Positions 1 to 7,690 are shown, numbered from the stretch's first letter. The stretch: 30,688 nt of DNA from an uncultured Rhodoplanes sp. (GCA_936924235.1 CAKZHN010000401.1:1-30688), one strand, 5' to 3'. The notes: generated by a model not told the origin, from the letters alone. Numbers and translations: made by a program.

Positions 1-90
1 GTTTGATTTCAATGTCCCGGCCTGAGCCGTCGTTGCCGCCAGCGCTGTGATGCCGACCGCGGCTAAAATTGCCACTGCGGTTCGAACCAT
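1..90 (-). CDS. Exported protein, N-terminal fragment (runs off the window)
   Basis: The ATG at 88-90 on the minus strand opens 30 codons with no stop before the window edge. A strong purine-rich ribosome binding site (GAGGGGAGG) lies just upstream. The translation is a classic signal peptide: Met-Val-Arg, a hydrophobic core rich in Ala, Val, Leu and Ile, then a Thr-Ala-Gln-Ala cleavage motif at about residues 21-24, followed by GTLKSN. The mature start resembles periplasmic amino-acid-binding proteins of ABC transporters, many of which begin with a Gly-Thr-Leu-x-x-Val/Asn segment. Six residues are too few to assign it. The secretory nature is well supported; the substrate-binding role is a guess. 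Confidence 0.7.
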   Translation of the reverse strand, partial: MVRTAVAILAAVGITALAATTAQAGTLKSN

Positions 91-208
91 GGTCGCCTCC
101 CCTCTAATCCTCAATGTGTGAAGGCTAGCACGGCACTGGACCAGGTGTTTGGCCAATTCAGCCCGAAATCGGGTGGCAGCAGGACATGCCAAGGCCTACC
201 TTTGGGGC

Positions 209-763
209 ATGGAACACGCACATCACCATCTGTTCGAGACGGCGATCGGCCTTTGCGGCGTGGCCTGGAACGAGCGCGGCCTGTGCGCCGTGTCGCTTCC
301 GGAGAAGGATGCCGCCACGACCGAGCGGCGCCTGATGAAGAAGGGCGGCAGCAGCGGCCCGGCCGAGCCGCCGGCGGCCATCCAGGGCGTGATTGCCGAT
401 ATCCGGAATTACCTCGACGGCCAGAAGGTCGACTTCTCGGCCGTGCCGGTCGACCTCAGCGGCATCGACGATCTTCGCCGTCGCATCTATGAGGCGCTGC
501 GCGGCATCGAATTCGGCCGGACGATCACCTATGGCGAGCTCGCCCGCGCCATCGGCGCAGCCGATTGGGAGGGCGCGCGTGACGTCGGCACCGCGATGGG
601 TAGCAACCGCATGCCGATTGTCATCCCGTGCCACCGCGTGCTGGCCGCAGGCGGCAAGCTCGGCGGCTTCTCCGCCTATGGCGGCACCAAGACCAAGCAG
701 AAGCTCTTGGCGCTGGAGGGTGTCCGCTTCGACGGCGAAGCCCCCCGCCTGCCTGGTTTGTAG
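209..763 (+). CDS. ogt: Methylated-DNA--protein-cysteine methyltransferase
   Basis: This suicide repair protein transfers the alkyl group from O6-alkylguanine (or O4-alkylthymine) in DNA onto its own cysteine. The C-terminal half has the diagnostic active site IPCHRV, with the acceptor Cys at about residue 141 of the 184-aa form. It also has the preceding helix-turn-helix and arginine-finger region (TYGELARAIG, and GTAMGSNRMPIV before the PCHR). The usual final stretch GGFSAYGG...K..LL.LEG is present. An upstream in-frame ATG at 149 would add 20 residues unlike the family, so I chose the ATG at 209. There is no AraC-type N-terminal domain, so this is an Ogt-type rather than an Ada-type protein. 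It is a single gene, convergent with the DUF6894 gene. Confidence 0.93.
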   Translation: MEHAHHHLFETAIGLCGVAWNERGLCAVSLPEKDAATTERRLMKKGGSSGPAEPPAAIQGVIADIRNYLDGQKVDFSAVPVDLSGIDDLRRRIYEALRGIEFGRTITYGELARAIGAADWEGARDVGTAMGSNRMPIVIPCHRVLAAGGKLGGFSAYGGTKTKQKLLALEGVRFDGEAPRLPGL

Positions 764-781
764 AGGCCCGGGATTGGATGA

Positions 782-799
782 GCCTGATCCGGATCAGGC
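782..799. repeat. 18-bp perfect palindrome between convergent genes
   Basis: GCCTGATCCGGATCAGGC is its own reverse complement. As RNA it would fold into a 7-bp stem with a CCGG loop. It lies 18 bases after the ogt stop and covers the stop codon of the opposing DUF6894 gene (794-796). The position suits a bidirectional terminator. No T-run follows on either strand, so a factor-independent terminator is not well supported; it could equally be a protein site or a 3'-end stabilising hairpin. Confidence 0.45.
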
Positions 800-1021
800 G
801 GCGATGCGCTCCGGCTGCCGGATCGGAATCGAGAACAGACAGGTTCCCTTGATATTGCGGACCTGCACTTCGGTTCCCGGCGTGTCGGTGTCGGTGCACT
901 CGTGATCGAGAGCGATCAACTCTGCCAGTTCCCGCGCCTGCTCTGGCTGCGCAAAGTCGCGGCCCTGATAGTCGTAGTGGACATGGGTGTTGAACGACAC
1001 GTCGAAGAAAAAGCGCTTCAT
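794..1021 (-). CDS. DUF6894 family small protein
   Basis: This is a 75-residue cytoplasmic protein beginning MKRFFFDVSFN. It has a central Asp-Tyr-x-Gly-x-(D/E)-(F/L) segment and a helix rich in Ala, Glu and Leu. That layout (R-x-F/Y-F-F-D/H-V at the start, acidic residue and Gly in the middle, Ala-rich helix after) is typical of DUF6894 proteins, which are abundant and unexplained in Bradyrhizobium-like bacteria. I chose the ATG at 1019-1021 because AAGAAAGGTGTCC precedes it; the 16 residues encoded upstream do not look like the family. No function is known. It may be cotranscribed with the quinone oxidoreductase gene 157 bases upstream, but the gap also allows its own promoter. Confidence 0.8.
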   Translation of the reverse strand: MKRFFFDVSFNTHVHYDYQGRDFAQPEQARELAELIALDHECTDTDTPGTEVQVRNIKGTCLFSIPIRQPERIAA

Positions 1022-1178
1022 TGGACACCTTTCTTGTGATGGCCCCCGGTTGCAGGACCCCCGCAACACAGAAAGGAAGTCTAATTAGCGCGCGTTTTCC
1101 GTGTCTTTCGATGATCACTAAGAGTGATGCAAAAACTTGCTCGCAAATTATCGCGAAGGTTTTAGCAATCTCGATCGA

Positions 1179-2171
1179 CTACGTGCGCATTTTCAGGACG
1201 ATCCGCCCGCGCACCTTGCGATCCTTGATGTCACCGAGCGCCTCGGCGAATTGCTCGAGGGGGTAGGCCTTGGTCGGCAGCGGCTTCAGTTTGCCCTCGG
1301 CATGCAGCCGGTAGATGTCGGCGAAGGCGGCCTGCATGTCCTGCGGCCTGCGCTTGCGATAGTCGCTGACCTGCATGCCGCTGACCTCGATGTTCTTCAC
1401 CAGCACGTAGTTCATCTTCAGCGACGGGATGCGGCCCGAGGCGAAGCCGATCACGATCAGCCGCCCGCACCAGGCGAGCGCACGCACCGCGGCGTCGAAG
1501 ATGTCGCCGCCCAGCATGTCGACGATGATGTTGACGCCTTTCTTGCCGGTCAGCGCGAACACCTGCTGGCGCAGGCCCTCGTGCAGGTCGGGCACCGAGA
1601 GGTCGATGATGGCGTCGGCGCCGGCTTCGCGGACGATGTCTTCCTTGCTCTTGCTCGAAACCGCGGCGAACACCTTGCCGCCGAACGCCTTGGCCAACTG
1701 GATCGCGGCGAGCCCCACGCCCCCGGTGGCGCCCAGCACCAGCACGGTCTCGCCCGGTGCGATCCGGCCCCGGTCTTTCAGCGCGAAGTAGGCCGTGTCG
1801 TAGACCAGCGCCATCGAGGCCGCTTCCTCGAACGGCAGGTTCGGCGGCAGCTTGATGCACTGGTTCTCCGGCATCACGGTATATTCAGCGAAGCCCGCGG
1901 ACTCGGCCATCAGCAGCGCGTGATCGCCCGCTTTGAACCGGCTGACGCCCGCGCCCACCGCGGTGACGACTCCGACCGGCAGCTTGCCCGGAACGAATGG
2001 CAGCGTCGGCTTGAACTGGTAGGTGCCGCTCATCATCACCAGGTCGACGAAGTTCACGCTGACGGCGTGCACCTCGATCATCACCTCGCTGGCCTTCGGC
2101 TCCGGCTTGGGCATGTCGCCCAGCGCCGCCTTCTCGATGCCGCCAAACTCCTGGACCACCACGGCGCGCAT
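1179..2171 (-). CDS. NADPH:quinone oxidoreductase-like MDR-family reductase
   Basis: This is a 330-residue medium-chain dehydrogenase/reductase of the zinc-free quinone oxidoreductase branch. The N-terminal GroES-like domain begins MRAVVVQEFGG. The Rossmann domain carries the nucleotide-binding GATGGVG at about residues 147-153, followed by the usual AAIQLAKAFG helix. The Cys/His/Glu zinc ligands of alcohol dehydrogenases are missing, so hydride transfer from NADPH to a quinone or an alpha,beta-unsaturated carbonyl is expected. The segment PGKLPVG replaces the more usual PGxExxG. I chose the ATG at 2169-2171 (SD GGAGAA); the longer frame adds 20 atypical residues. It lies 40 bases after the TPR/oxygenase gene and is probably cotranscribed with it. 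The exact substrate cannot be told from the sequence. Confidence 0.88.
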   Translation of the reverse strand: MRAVVVQEFGGIEKAALGDMPKPEPKASEVMIEVHAVSVNFVDLVMMSGTYQFKPTLPFVPGKLPVGVVTAVGAGVSRFKAGDHALLMAESAGFAEYTVMPENQCIKLPPNLPFEEAASMALVYDTAYFALKDRGRIAPGETVLVLGATGGVGLAAIQLAKAFGGKVFAAVSSKSKEDIVREAGADAIIDLSVPDLHEGLRQQVFALTGKKGVNIIVDMLGGDIFDAAVRALAWCGRLIVIGFASGRIPSLKMNYVLVKNIEVSGMQVSDYRKRRPQDMQAAFADIYRLHAEGKLKPLPTKAYPLEQFAEALGDIKDRKVRGRIVLKMRT

Positions 2172-2211
2172 GTCGTTCTCCGTTGACTGAGCGTATTGCT
2201 GAATTGAACCA

Positions 2212-3534
2212 TCAATCGGCGTGACGGCCAAACAGCAGCGTCAGGTTGATGCGATGGTTTTCGTAACCGGGCGCGAAATCCGTGGCGCCGGAGCGGTGAA
2301 ACAGCCGGGATTCGAACAGCACCGCGCGGTTCTCGCGATAGGGCACGATCAGGCTCTCGCCGGCATGCTGGTCGAGGAATGCCGCGATCTCGGCCATGTC
2401 CGCATCGTAGCCGCGCACCTGCCATGCCGCGGGCGGAGGCACGCGGCACACCTCCAGCCCGCCGCCCTCGGGATTGCGATTGGCGCGGTCCGGCGTCACC
2501 CAGAAATTGATGCTGACGGCGGCATCGTCGGCATGGGCCGCGACGGCCGCTGCGGCTTTGAGACCTTTGAAGGCCCATGCTTGCGTGAGCGGATGCGGCC
2601 CGAGCAACGCGGGCAATGCGCCGCGGATCTCGTCGATGATCTGGAGCAGCAGCGGGCAGGCGAGGCCATCTTCCAGATAAGAGGCCACGAAGCCACCGAT
2701 GTGGCTGAAGTCGTGCCAGATGGTGCTTTCGAGCAGATAGCGTCGGAGCGCGGCGAGGCCCTCCGGCGTCAGCAGATCGTCGAACGCGACCGCGCCGGTT
2801 TCGCGTTCGCGAAAGCGCGCAAGCAAGGCGTCGCGGTCAGGCCGTGCATTGACGGCGCGGCCCACGATCTCGGGCGCGCTGCTGATGTGGATCGCCGTGT
2901 TGTAGTCGTCGCCGAGCGCGTCGAGTTGCTCGTCCGATAGCGGCACGGCCTTGTCCGGGACACCTTCCGCCACAGCCTGGTAGTTGCGGGCCAGCGTTTC
3001 GAAGCGCAGGCGGTCCCGGCGGCGCTCCGCCACATAACGGAACTGCTCGGCGTCGTGGATGAGCTTGTCCTGCGCCGCCCAGGTCAGCGACTTGCTCGCG
3101 ATACCGGATCGATCCTCGCCGCGCCGGAGCTCATAGGTCCGCGCGAAATGATCGAGCCCGCGGCTGCGGTCGCCTTCGGCGAGCCAGAGAAAGCCCAGCG
3201 CGCGATGGGCGTCGTAATGCCCGGGATCGATCGCGCAGACGCGCGTGTAGCTCTGCAGGGCGTCGCGCGATCGGCCGAGTGCCTGGAGCGCCGAGGCGCG
3301 ATTGTAGTGCGCGGATGCGTATCGAGGTTCGGCTGCGATTGCGGCATCGAATTGCGCGATGGCCTCGCCATGGCGGCCATTCGCCGCGGCGATCACGCCG
3401 ACATTGTGGACGATGGCCGGATGGCCTGGAGAAAGCTCCAGCGCGTCGCGGTAGGCGGCCTCGGCCTGATCGAGACGACCGGCCTCATGATGCGCGACCG
3501 CGTCGGCGACGCGTTGCTCGAAGGGGCTCGCCAT
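2212..3534 (-). CDS. TPR protein fused to a 2-oxoglutarate/Fe(II) oxygenase domain
   Basis: This is a 440-residue two-part protein. Residues about 8-145 form at least three to four tetratricopeptide repeats (spacings of 34, with Ala/Gly at TPR positions 8 and 20), normally a protein-binding scaffold. The C-terminal part (about 250-436) looks like a prolyl-4-hydroxylase-type double-stranded beta-helix. An H-x-D iron-binding pair sits at His334/Asp336, the distal His at about 413 (LFHRSG), and a 2-oxoglutarate-binding Arg at about 428 (HRINLTLLFG). It probably hydroxylates a protein or peptide recognised by the TPR domain, though this is inferred from architecture. There is no signal peptide. 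It starts 21 bases after the pyrD-like gene and shares its operon. The start has no clear SD, so coupling to the upstream gene is likely. Confidence 0.82.
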   Translation of the reverse strand: MASPFEQRVADAVAHHEAGRLDQAEAAYRDALELSPGHPAIVHNVGVIAAANGRHGEAIAQFDAAIAAEPRYASAHYNRASALQALGRSRDALQSYTRVCAIDPGHYDAHRALGFLWLAEGDRSRGLDHFARTYELRRGEDRSGIASKSLTWAAQDKLIHDAEQFRYVAERRRDRLRFETLARNYQAVAEGVPDKAVPLSDEQLDALGDDYNTAIHISSAPEIVGRAVNARPDRDALLARFRERETGAVAFDDLLTPEGLAALRRYLLESTIWHDFSHIGGFVASYLEDGLACPLLLQIIDEIRGALPALLGPHPLTQAWAFKGLKAAAAVAAHADDAAVSINFWVTPDRANRNPEGGGLEVCRVPPPAAWQVRGYDADMAEIAAFLDQHAGESLIVPYRENRAVLFESRLFHRSGATDFAPGYENHRINLTLLFGRHAD

Positions 3535-3555
3535 GACAGCCGTAGCGTCTACGGA

Positions 3556-4503
3556 TCAGACGCCGATCGACGCAGCGACCAGCGTATCCGTCTCCATGTC
3601 GGCGTCCTTCACGGCGCCGATCAGCTCGGTGACCTTTTTGATGCCGCGCTCGTCGCACCAGGCTTCGAGATCGTCGATGATCTGAACGAGCGCCGTTGGA
3701 TTGCGGAAACCCGCATAGCCGATGCCGACCGCGCTCGCGCCCGCCAGCATGTATTCGACCACGTCCTCGGCCTTGGTCACGCCGCCGATGCCGATAATCG
3801 GAATCTTCACCTGCTTGGCGACCTGATAGACCATCCGCAGCACGATCGGCTTGAGCGCCGGCGAAACGAGCCCGCCGAACTTGTTGCCGAGCGCCGGACG
3901 GAAGTTGTCGGTGCGGATCTTCAGCGACAGGAAGGTGTTGGCGATCGCCAGCGCGTCGGCGCCGGCGGCCTCGGCGGCGCGCGCGATCGAGACGATGTCG
4001 CCGGCGTTGGGCGACAACTTCACCCACAGCGGCTTCTTGGTCTTGGCCCGGATCGCGGTGATGCAATCGCGGGTGTAGTCCTCGTGCAACGCAAAGTTGC
4101 CGCCCGTCTGATTGCGGGTCGGGCACGAGATATTCGCCTCGATGACGTCGACATCCGGCACGCTCAGCTCTTCGGCAAGCGCGGCGAAATCCTCAATGTT
4201 GTCCGAGTTCACGCTCACCACCAGCGGCGGCTTGAACCTGGCGTATTCGGGGACGATGTGATCGACGAAGTATTCGATGCCTTTGCCCGGCAGGCCGATC
4301 GACTGGATGATACCGGCTTCCGTCTCAGCCATGCGCGGCGTCGGATTGCCGAGCCTCGGCTCGCGGCAAATGGTCTTGGCCACCAGCGCGCCGAGCCGGT
4401 TCAGGTCGATGACGTCGTTGTATTCCCATGAAAAGGCGCCAGACGCCGGCTGAATCGGATTCTGCAGCGTGAGGTCGCCGATCTTGACCGAGAGATCTAC
4501 CAT
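3556..4503 (-). CDS. pyrD: Class 1B dihydroorotate dehydrogenase-like FMN protein, catalytic subunit
   Basis: This is a 315-residue TIM-barrel FMN enzyme. Class 1 DHODH oxidises dihydroorotate to orotate. Visible family motifs: NPIQPASG near residue 15-22, Lys43 (AKT), NPTPRMAET (53-61), NISCP with catalytic Cys127, VKLSPN (Lys162), ANT (Asn189), and the phosphate-binding GIGGV and AGASAVGIG. In Bacillus PyrD the motifs read MLNAIGLQ and NISCPN; here they read IIQSIGLP and NISCPTR. Two Asn positions that contact orotate are therefore Gln67 and Thr129. The ATG at 4501-4503 overlaps the pyrK stop by 7 bases, so the pair is translationally coupled and forms a PyrD-PyrK heterotetramer by analogy. 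Most alphaproteobacteria make pyrimidines with a class 2 PyrD, so this copy may act on another substrate. The symbol reflects homology only. Confidence 0.82.
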   Translation of the reverse strand: MVDLSVKIGDLTLQNPIQPASGAFSWEYNDVIDLNRLGALVAKTICREPRLGNPTPRMAETEAGIIQSIGLPGKGIEYFVDHIVPEYARFKPPLVVSVNSDNIEDFAALAEELSVPDVDVIEANISCPTRNQTGGNFALHEDYTRDCITAIRAKTKKPLWVKLSPNAGDIVSIARAAEAAGADALAIANTFLSLKIRTDNFRPALGNKFGGLVSPALKPIVLRMVYQVAKQVKIPIIGIGGVTKAEDVVEYMLAGASAVGIGYAGFRNPTALVQIIDDLEAWCDERGIKKVTELIGAVKDADMETDTLVAASIGV

Positions 4504-5366
4504 CCCACGGCCTCCTGCATGTTGAACACCGGGCCGTCGCGGCAGACGCGCCGCAGCACCTTCTCGCCGTCGACCATGAACGTGCGCATGCAGACGTAGC
4601 AGGCGCCGAAGCCGCACACCATGATCTGCTCCATGGCGACCTGGCCCGGAATGTTGTGTTTCTTGCCGAGCCGCTGCATCAGCTTCAGCAGGCGGTTGGA
4701 GCCGCAGGTGAAAAACGCATCGGCCTTGCCTTGCGCGATCAGGCCTTCGACGATCTTCTCGACGTTCTCAACGGCGCTGCTGTTGTCGGTGTCCAGAACC
4801 GTCATGACCCGGGCGCCCAGGCCCGCGAAAAGGTCTTGCGACATCACCACGCCGGCGTGACGTGCGCTCAGGATGGCGGTCACGCCGACCTTCTGCTCGG
4901 CGGCAAGCTGCGACAGCGGCGCGAGCGTCGCGAGACCAACGCCGCGGCCGAGCACCACGATGTTCTTCCAGGCGGGATCGAGCGTGAAGCCATGGCCGAG
5001 CGGGCCCGCGACGTTGAAATCGTCGCCCGGCTCGAGCTGCGCCATGCCGCGGGTGCCGCGGCCTTCGGTCTTGTAGAGGAATTCGATCTGGCCGTTCGCC
5101 TTGTCGACGCGGTACACGCTCATCGGCCGGCGCATCCAGACTTCGGCGCCGTCGGGCGACGGGCAGAGCAAGTGGAACATCTGCCCGGCGTAGGCCTTCA
5201 GCGCGTGCGGATGGACCTTGAGGACGACGTGCTTGTATTCGTCGTTGACCGAGGCGTTCGACACCACGGTGCCGATGAATTCGCCGACCTTGCGCTCGGG
5301 ATAAGCGTCGGCGTCTCCGATCCGCAGAGCGGAATTGGTGTATTTGCCGGATGCCTCGAGCGCCAT
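4497..5366 (-). CDS. pyrK: PyrK-like electron-transfer subunit (FAD, 2Fe-2S)
   Basis: This 289-residue ferredoxin reductase-type subunit carries electrons between NAD and the FMN of its PyrD partner. The FAD domain shows the RRPMS motif (about 79-83). The NAD domain has GRGVGLATLAP (about 140-150; most relatives have GGGxGxAPL). The C-terminal 2Fe-2S cluster ligands are Cys251, Cys256, Cys259 and Cys275, in the arrangement C-x4-C-x2-C-x15-C ending VCRDGPVF, as in Lactococcus and Bacillus PyrK. It has an unusual N-terminal extension of about 25 residues before the FAD domain. The stop overlaps the pyrD start by 7 bases. No convincing SD precedes the ATG at 5364-5366. The identity as an electron-transfer subunit is firm; the pathway follows that of the partner. 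Confidence 0.88.
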   Translation of the reverse strand: MALEASGKYTNSALRIGDADAYPERKVGEFIGTVVSNASVNDEYKHVVLKVHPHALKAYAGQMFHLLCPSPDGAEVWMRRPMSVYRVDKANGQIEFLYKTEGRGTRGMAQLEPGDDFNVAGPLGHGFTLDPAWKNIVVLGRGVGLATLAPLSQLAAEQKVGVTAILSARHAGVVMSQDLFAGLGARVMTVLDTDNSSAVENVEKIVEGLIAQGKADAFFTCGSNRLLKLMQRLGKKHNIPGQVAMEQIMVCGFGACYVCMRTFMVDGEKVLRRVCRDGPVFNMQEAVGW

Positions 5367-5441
5367 GCCGTTGCGTTATCTTGCTTGATTTTCAGGTTTT
5401 TACTGCCACCGCCCGTTCATAGGAGCAGGGCGCGATGCGAG

Positions 5442-7118
5442 TCAATTGGGCTTCGCGGCATCCCTGCCGCGACTTCCCTCGAAACGCACAGGCTGAGGCG
5501 TGACGCGGCCGGCCGCGATCCAGTCCAGGATCGCCCGCTTGAGCATCTTGCCGTTGGGCGTCAGCGGAATCTCGTCGAGGCGCAGGAAATATTCCGGCAT
5601 GTCGTATTTCGAGAGGCCTGCGGCGTCGAGATGCGCAAGCAGCTCCGCGGGTGCGACATCGGCGCCGGCCCGCGTCACCACCGCGAGGCAGACCTTTTCG
5701 CCGAGCCGGGCGTCCTTCATCGGGATCGCGGCGGCGCGCTGCACCGCCGGATGGCGTGTCGCCAGCTCCTCGACCCGCGCCGGATGGATGTTGTGGCCGC
5801 CGCGGATGATGATGTCCTTGCTGCGTCCGGCGATGCGGAGATAGCCGTTGGCGTCGAGCGAGCCGAGATCGCCGGTCATGAACCAGCCGCTCTTGTTGAA
5901 GGCGTCCTCGGTGGCCTTCTGGTCGTCGAAATAGCCGAGCATCAGGCTCGCGCCGCGGCCGCCGATCTGGCCGACCTCGCCGGGACCGGCTTCGGTGTCG
6001 GCATCCTCGGTCTTGAAGATGCGAAGCTCGTAGCCCGGACAGGTCTTGCCCGAGGTTTCGATGATCAGCCGCGCGTCGTCGTTCGGCAGCGTGTACTGGT
6101 GCGAGCAGTTCTCGGTCATGCCGTAGCCGCTCTGCGGCTTGATGCCCTGCGCGATGAGACCTGCCACCACCTCGCTCGGCACCGCCGAGCCGGAGATGCG
6201 GAAGCCCGAGAGCCGGCCGAGCCCCTTCAGGCCGCGCTTCTGCATCTCGGCCAGGAGATCGATGGCGTTCGGCGGGACGCCGATCAGGAAGCTCGTGTCG
6301 GTTTCGAGGATGCGGTCGGCGAGGCTTGCGCCGCGCGGCAGGTCATGGATGACGAGCTCGGCACCGACCGCCAGCGCGATCACCTGGGACGTGAAGCCGA
6401 GATTGTGGCTGAGCGGCGATAGCGAATAGACCACGGACGTGTTCGTGATGTTCCAGTCCTGGGCGAACTGGCGCGCATTGGCGAGCAGCGTGTTGTCGGA
6501 GTGCATCACGCCCTTGGGCTTGCCGGTCGTGCCCGACGTGAAGGCGAGATAGACCACCTGATTGGGATCGCTCTTGACCGGAACCGCGGGGCCGTGCGCG
6601 GCCAGCCCAGGGAACAGGGTCGAATTGGTCTCGCTCAGCGGCTTCAGCCGGTAGATCTGCTGCACCGTGTCGGCGGTCTTGAGCGCCTCGAGGAAATCGC
6701 GCTTGTCGGCGTCGGCGCCGTAGCCCTCCTGCCAGATGAAGGCTGTCGCGCGCGTCCGCTGCATCAGCTCGGCCACTTCGCCGACCGTGTGGTCGCGATG
6801 CAGCGACGGGCAGCAGACCGTTCCGCTCTTGGAGCAGGCCAGCAATGCGATGACGCTTTCGATCCGGCTCGGCAGCCAGACGCCGACGCGCTGGCCCGCC
6901 CGCACGCCGCGGCCGGCGAGATCGGCGGCCAAAGCATCGGCGGCGTCGAGCAGCTGGCGATAGGTCAGGCGGCGAAAGCGGTCGCGGACCGCGAAGGAGT
7001 CGGGCTTATGCTCGGCGTTCCAGCGCGCCAGGGAATAGATCGTGTCGCCGCGCCAGAAGCCTTCCGACTCGTATTTCGCAATGAGCTCGGCCGACAGCCG
7101 CGTCAGGATCGTGTTCAT
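5442..7118 (-). CDS. AMP-dependent acyl-CoA synthetase/ligase
   Basis: This is a 558-residue adenylate-forming enzyme that activates a carboxylic acid with ATP and joins it to CoA. The family motifs are in order: P-loop TSGTTGKPKG (about 194-203), YGMTE (about 332-336), WFMTGDLG with the ATP-ribose Asp at about 417, hinge/A10 region GRSKDIIIRGGHNIHP (about 431-446), and the catalytic lysine at about 524 in TPNGKMLKR. Overall it resembles medium-chain, aromatic or cyclohexanecarboxylate ligases more than long-chain FadD, but the substrate cannot be fixed. I chose the ATG at 7116-7118, which gives a normal N-terminus; the longer frame adds 21 unrelated residues. It is the first gene of the minus-strand group, 75 bases ahead of pyrK. 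No clear SD is seen. Confidence 0.9.
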   Translation of the reverse strand: MNTILTRLSAELIAKYESEGFWRGDTIYSLARWNAEHKPDSFAVRDRFRRLTYRQLLDAADALAADLAGRGVRAGQRVGVWLPSRIESVIALLACSKSGTVCCPSLHRDHTVGEVAELMQRTRATAFIWQEGYGADADKRDFLEALKTADTVQQIYRLKPLSETNSTLFPGLAAHGPAVPVKSDPNQVVYLAFTSGTTGKPKGVMHSDNTLLANARQFAQDWNITNTSVVYSLSPLSHNLGFTSQVIALAVGAELVIHDLPRGASLADRILETDTSFLIGVPPNAIDLLAEMQKRGLKGLGRLSGFRISGSAVPSEVVAGLIAQGIKPQSGYGMTENCSHQYTLPNDDARLIIETSGKTCPGYELRIFKTEDADTEAGPGEVGQIGGRGASLMLGYFDDQKATEDAFNKSGWFMTGDLGSLDANGYLRIAGRSKDIIIRGGHNIHPARVEELATRHPAVQRAAAIPMKDARLGEKVCLAVVTRAGADVAPAELLAHLDAAGLSKYDMPEYFLRLDEIPLTPNGKMLKRAILDWIAAGRVTPQPVRFEGSRGRDAAKPN

Positions 7119-7295
7119 GAGGTCTGATTGTTGCGCTTGGTCTTGCCCGAACCGGTAGCCAGTTTTCAGGACCGTACGCAAGGTTTCGCCGCGTCAGGCG
7201 CCATACGCGGAAAGCAAAGCGGCGCGCCTCGCCCGCGAAACCGGGCAGCGTTTCCGGCAGGTCGAACGCAGGGTTGGGAAATTCGCCTGCGGCGA

Positions 7296-7493
7296 TCAGC
7301 GATCGTTGCCCTGGAAAGCCCCGTTCGAAGGCGCAAGGCGTGAATGCACGTCCCGGCGATCGATCTCGTCGGCCTTGGCGTGCAACTCGACCGCCATCAG
7401 GCGGAGGCGCTCGGCGCTCCCGAGGTCAAAGCAGCTCCGGGCAATACGGAGGCAGTTCTCGGCTTGGCGGCGGAGGAATTCGGCAGTGATCAT
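7296..7493 (-). CDS. Small conserved hypothetical protein (rhizobial helical type)
   Basis: This is a 65-residue protein starting MITAEFLRRQAENCLRIARSC and continuing with an amphipathic helix ending LRLMAVELHAKADEID. Short proteins with this pattern (F-x-R-x-Q-A-x-x-C-x-x-x-A, then a second helix with MA and A-x-E/A) are very common in Bradyrhizobium-like genomes and have no assigned function. The longer in-frame ATG at 7535 adds 14 residues unlike the family. There is no strong SD. It diverges from the imuA promoter, 182 bases away from the SOS box. It could be a non-coding stretch, but the helical pattern and family resemblance make a real gene more likely. Confidence 0.6.
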   Translation of the reverse strand: MITAEFLRRQAENCLRIARSCFDLGSAERLRLMAVELHAKADEIDRRDVHSRLAPSNGAFQGNDR

Positions 7494-7645
7494 GGATGTT
7501 AGACAGTCAATCGACACAACAGGTTCAAGTGCCAAATGCAGATCGAGCCATTTGGTTTCACCGGACGGGTCGGAGATCTGTGAAAATCCGGCTTTAAGTT
7601 AATTTGTTGATTTCGGGCCACGAATTCCGCATGGCGCGGCTGTGC

Positions 7646-7690
7646 TTGACAGAAGGAGGGATTGGGAATTTATTAGAACAAAACATGAAC
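7646..7690 (+). promoter_or_regulatory. SOS promoter of imuA-imuB-dnaE2 with LexA box
   Basis: GAAC-AAAACAT-GAAC at 7676-7690 is a perfect match to the alphaproteobacterial LexA operator, a GAAC direct repeat with 7 bases between. A TTGACA hexamer at 7646-7651 can serve as the -35. AT-rich TTTATTAG at 7669-7676 covers plausible -10 positions at 17-19 bases spacing. The operator therefore overlaps the -10/start region, as expected for repression. The imuA ATG lies 57 bases downstream. The box sequence is seen; LexA binding is inferred. Confidence 0.88.

Noticed and set aside
1114..1128. ATCACT-AAG-AGTGAT inverted repeat downstream of the quinone reductase gene
   Set aside because: The 6-bp stem has a 3-base loop and no T-run on the minus strand. 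Too weak to call a terminator or an operator.
1137..2186. Long plus-strand open frame opposite the quinone reductase gene, rich in His, Arg, Asp and Leu
   Set aside because: It is the antisense shadow of a well-supported MDR gene and has the typical composition of a high-GC mirror frame with no family motif.
4656..6422. 588-codon plus-strand open frame across pyrK and the acyl-CoA ligase gene
   Set aside because: It covers two clear minus-strand genes and shows only mirror-frame composition; no domain or ribosome binding site.
7119..7295. Gap between the acyl-CoA ligase start and the small hypothetical gene
   Set aside because: I saw no clear promoter, RNA or small gene in it, beyond its expected role as upstream region of the ligase operon.
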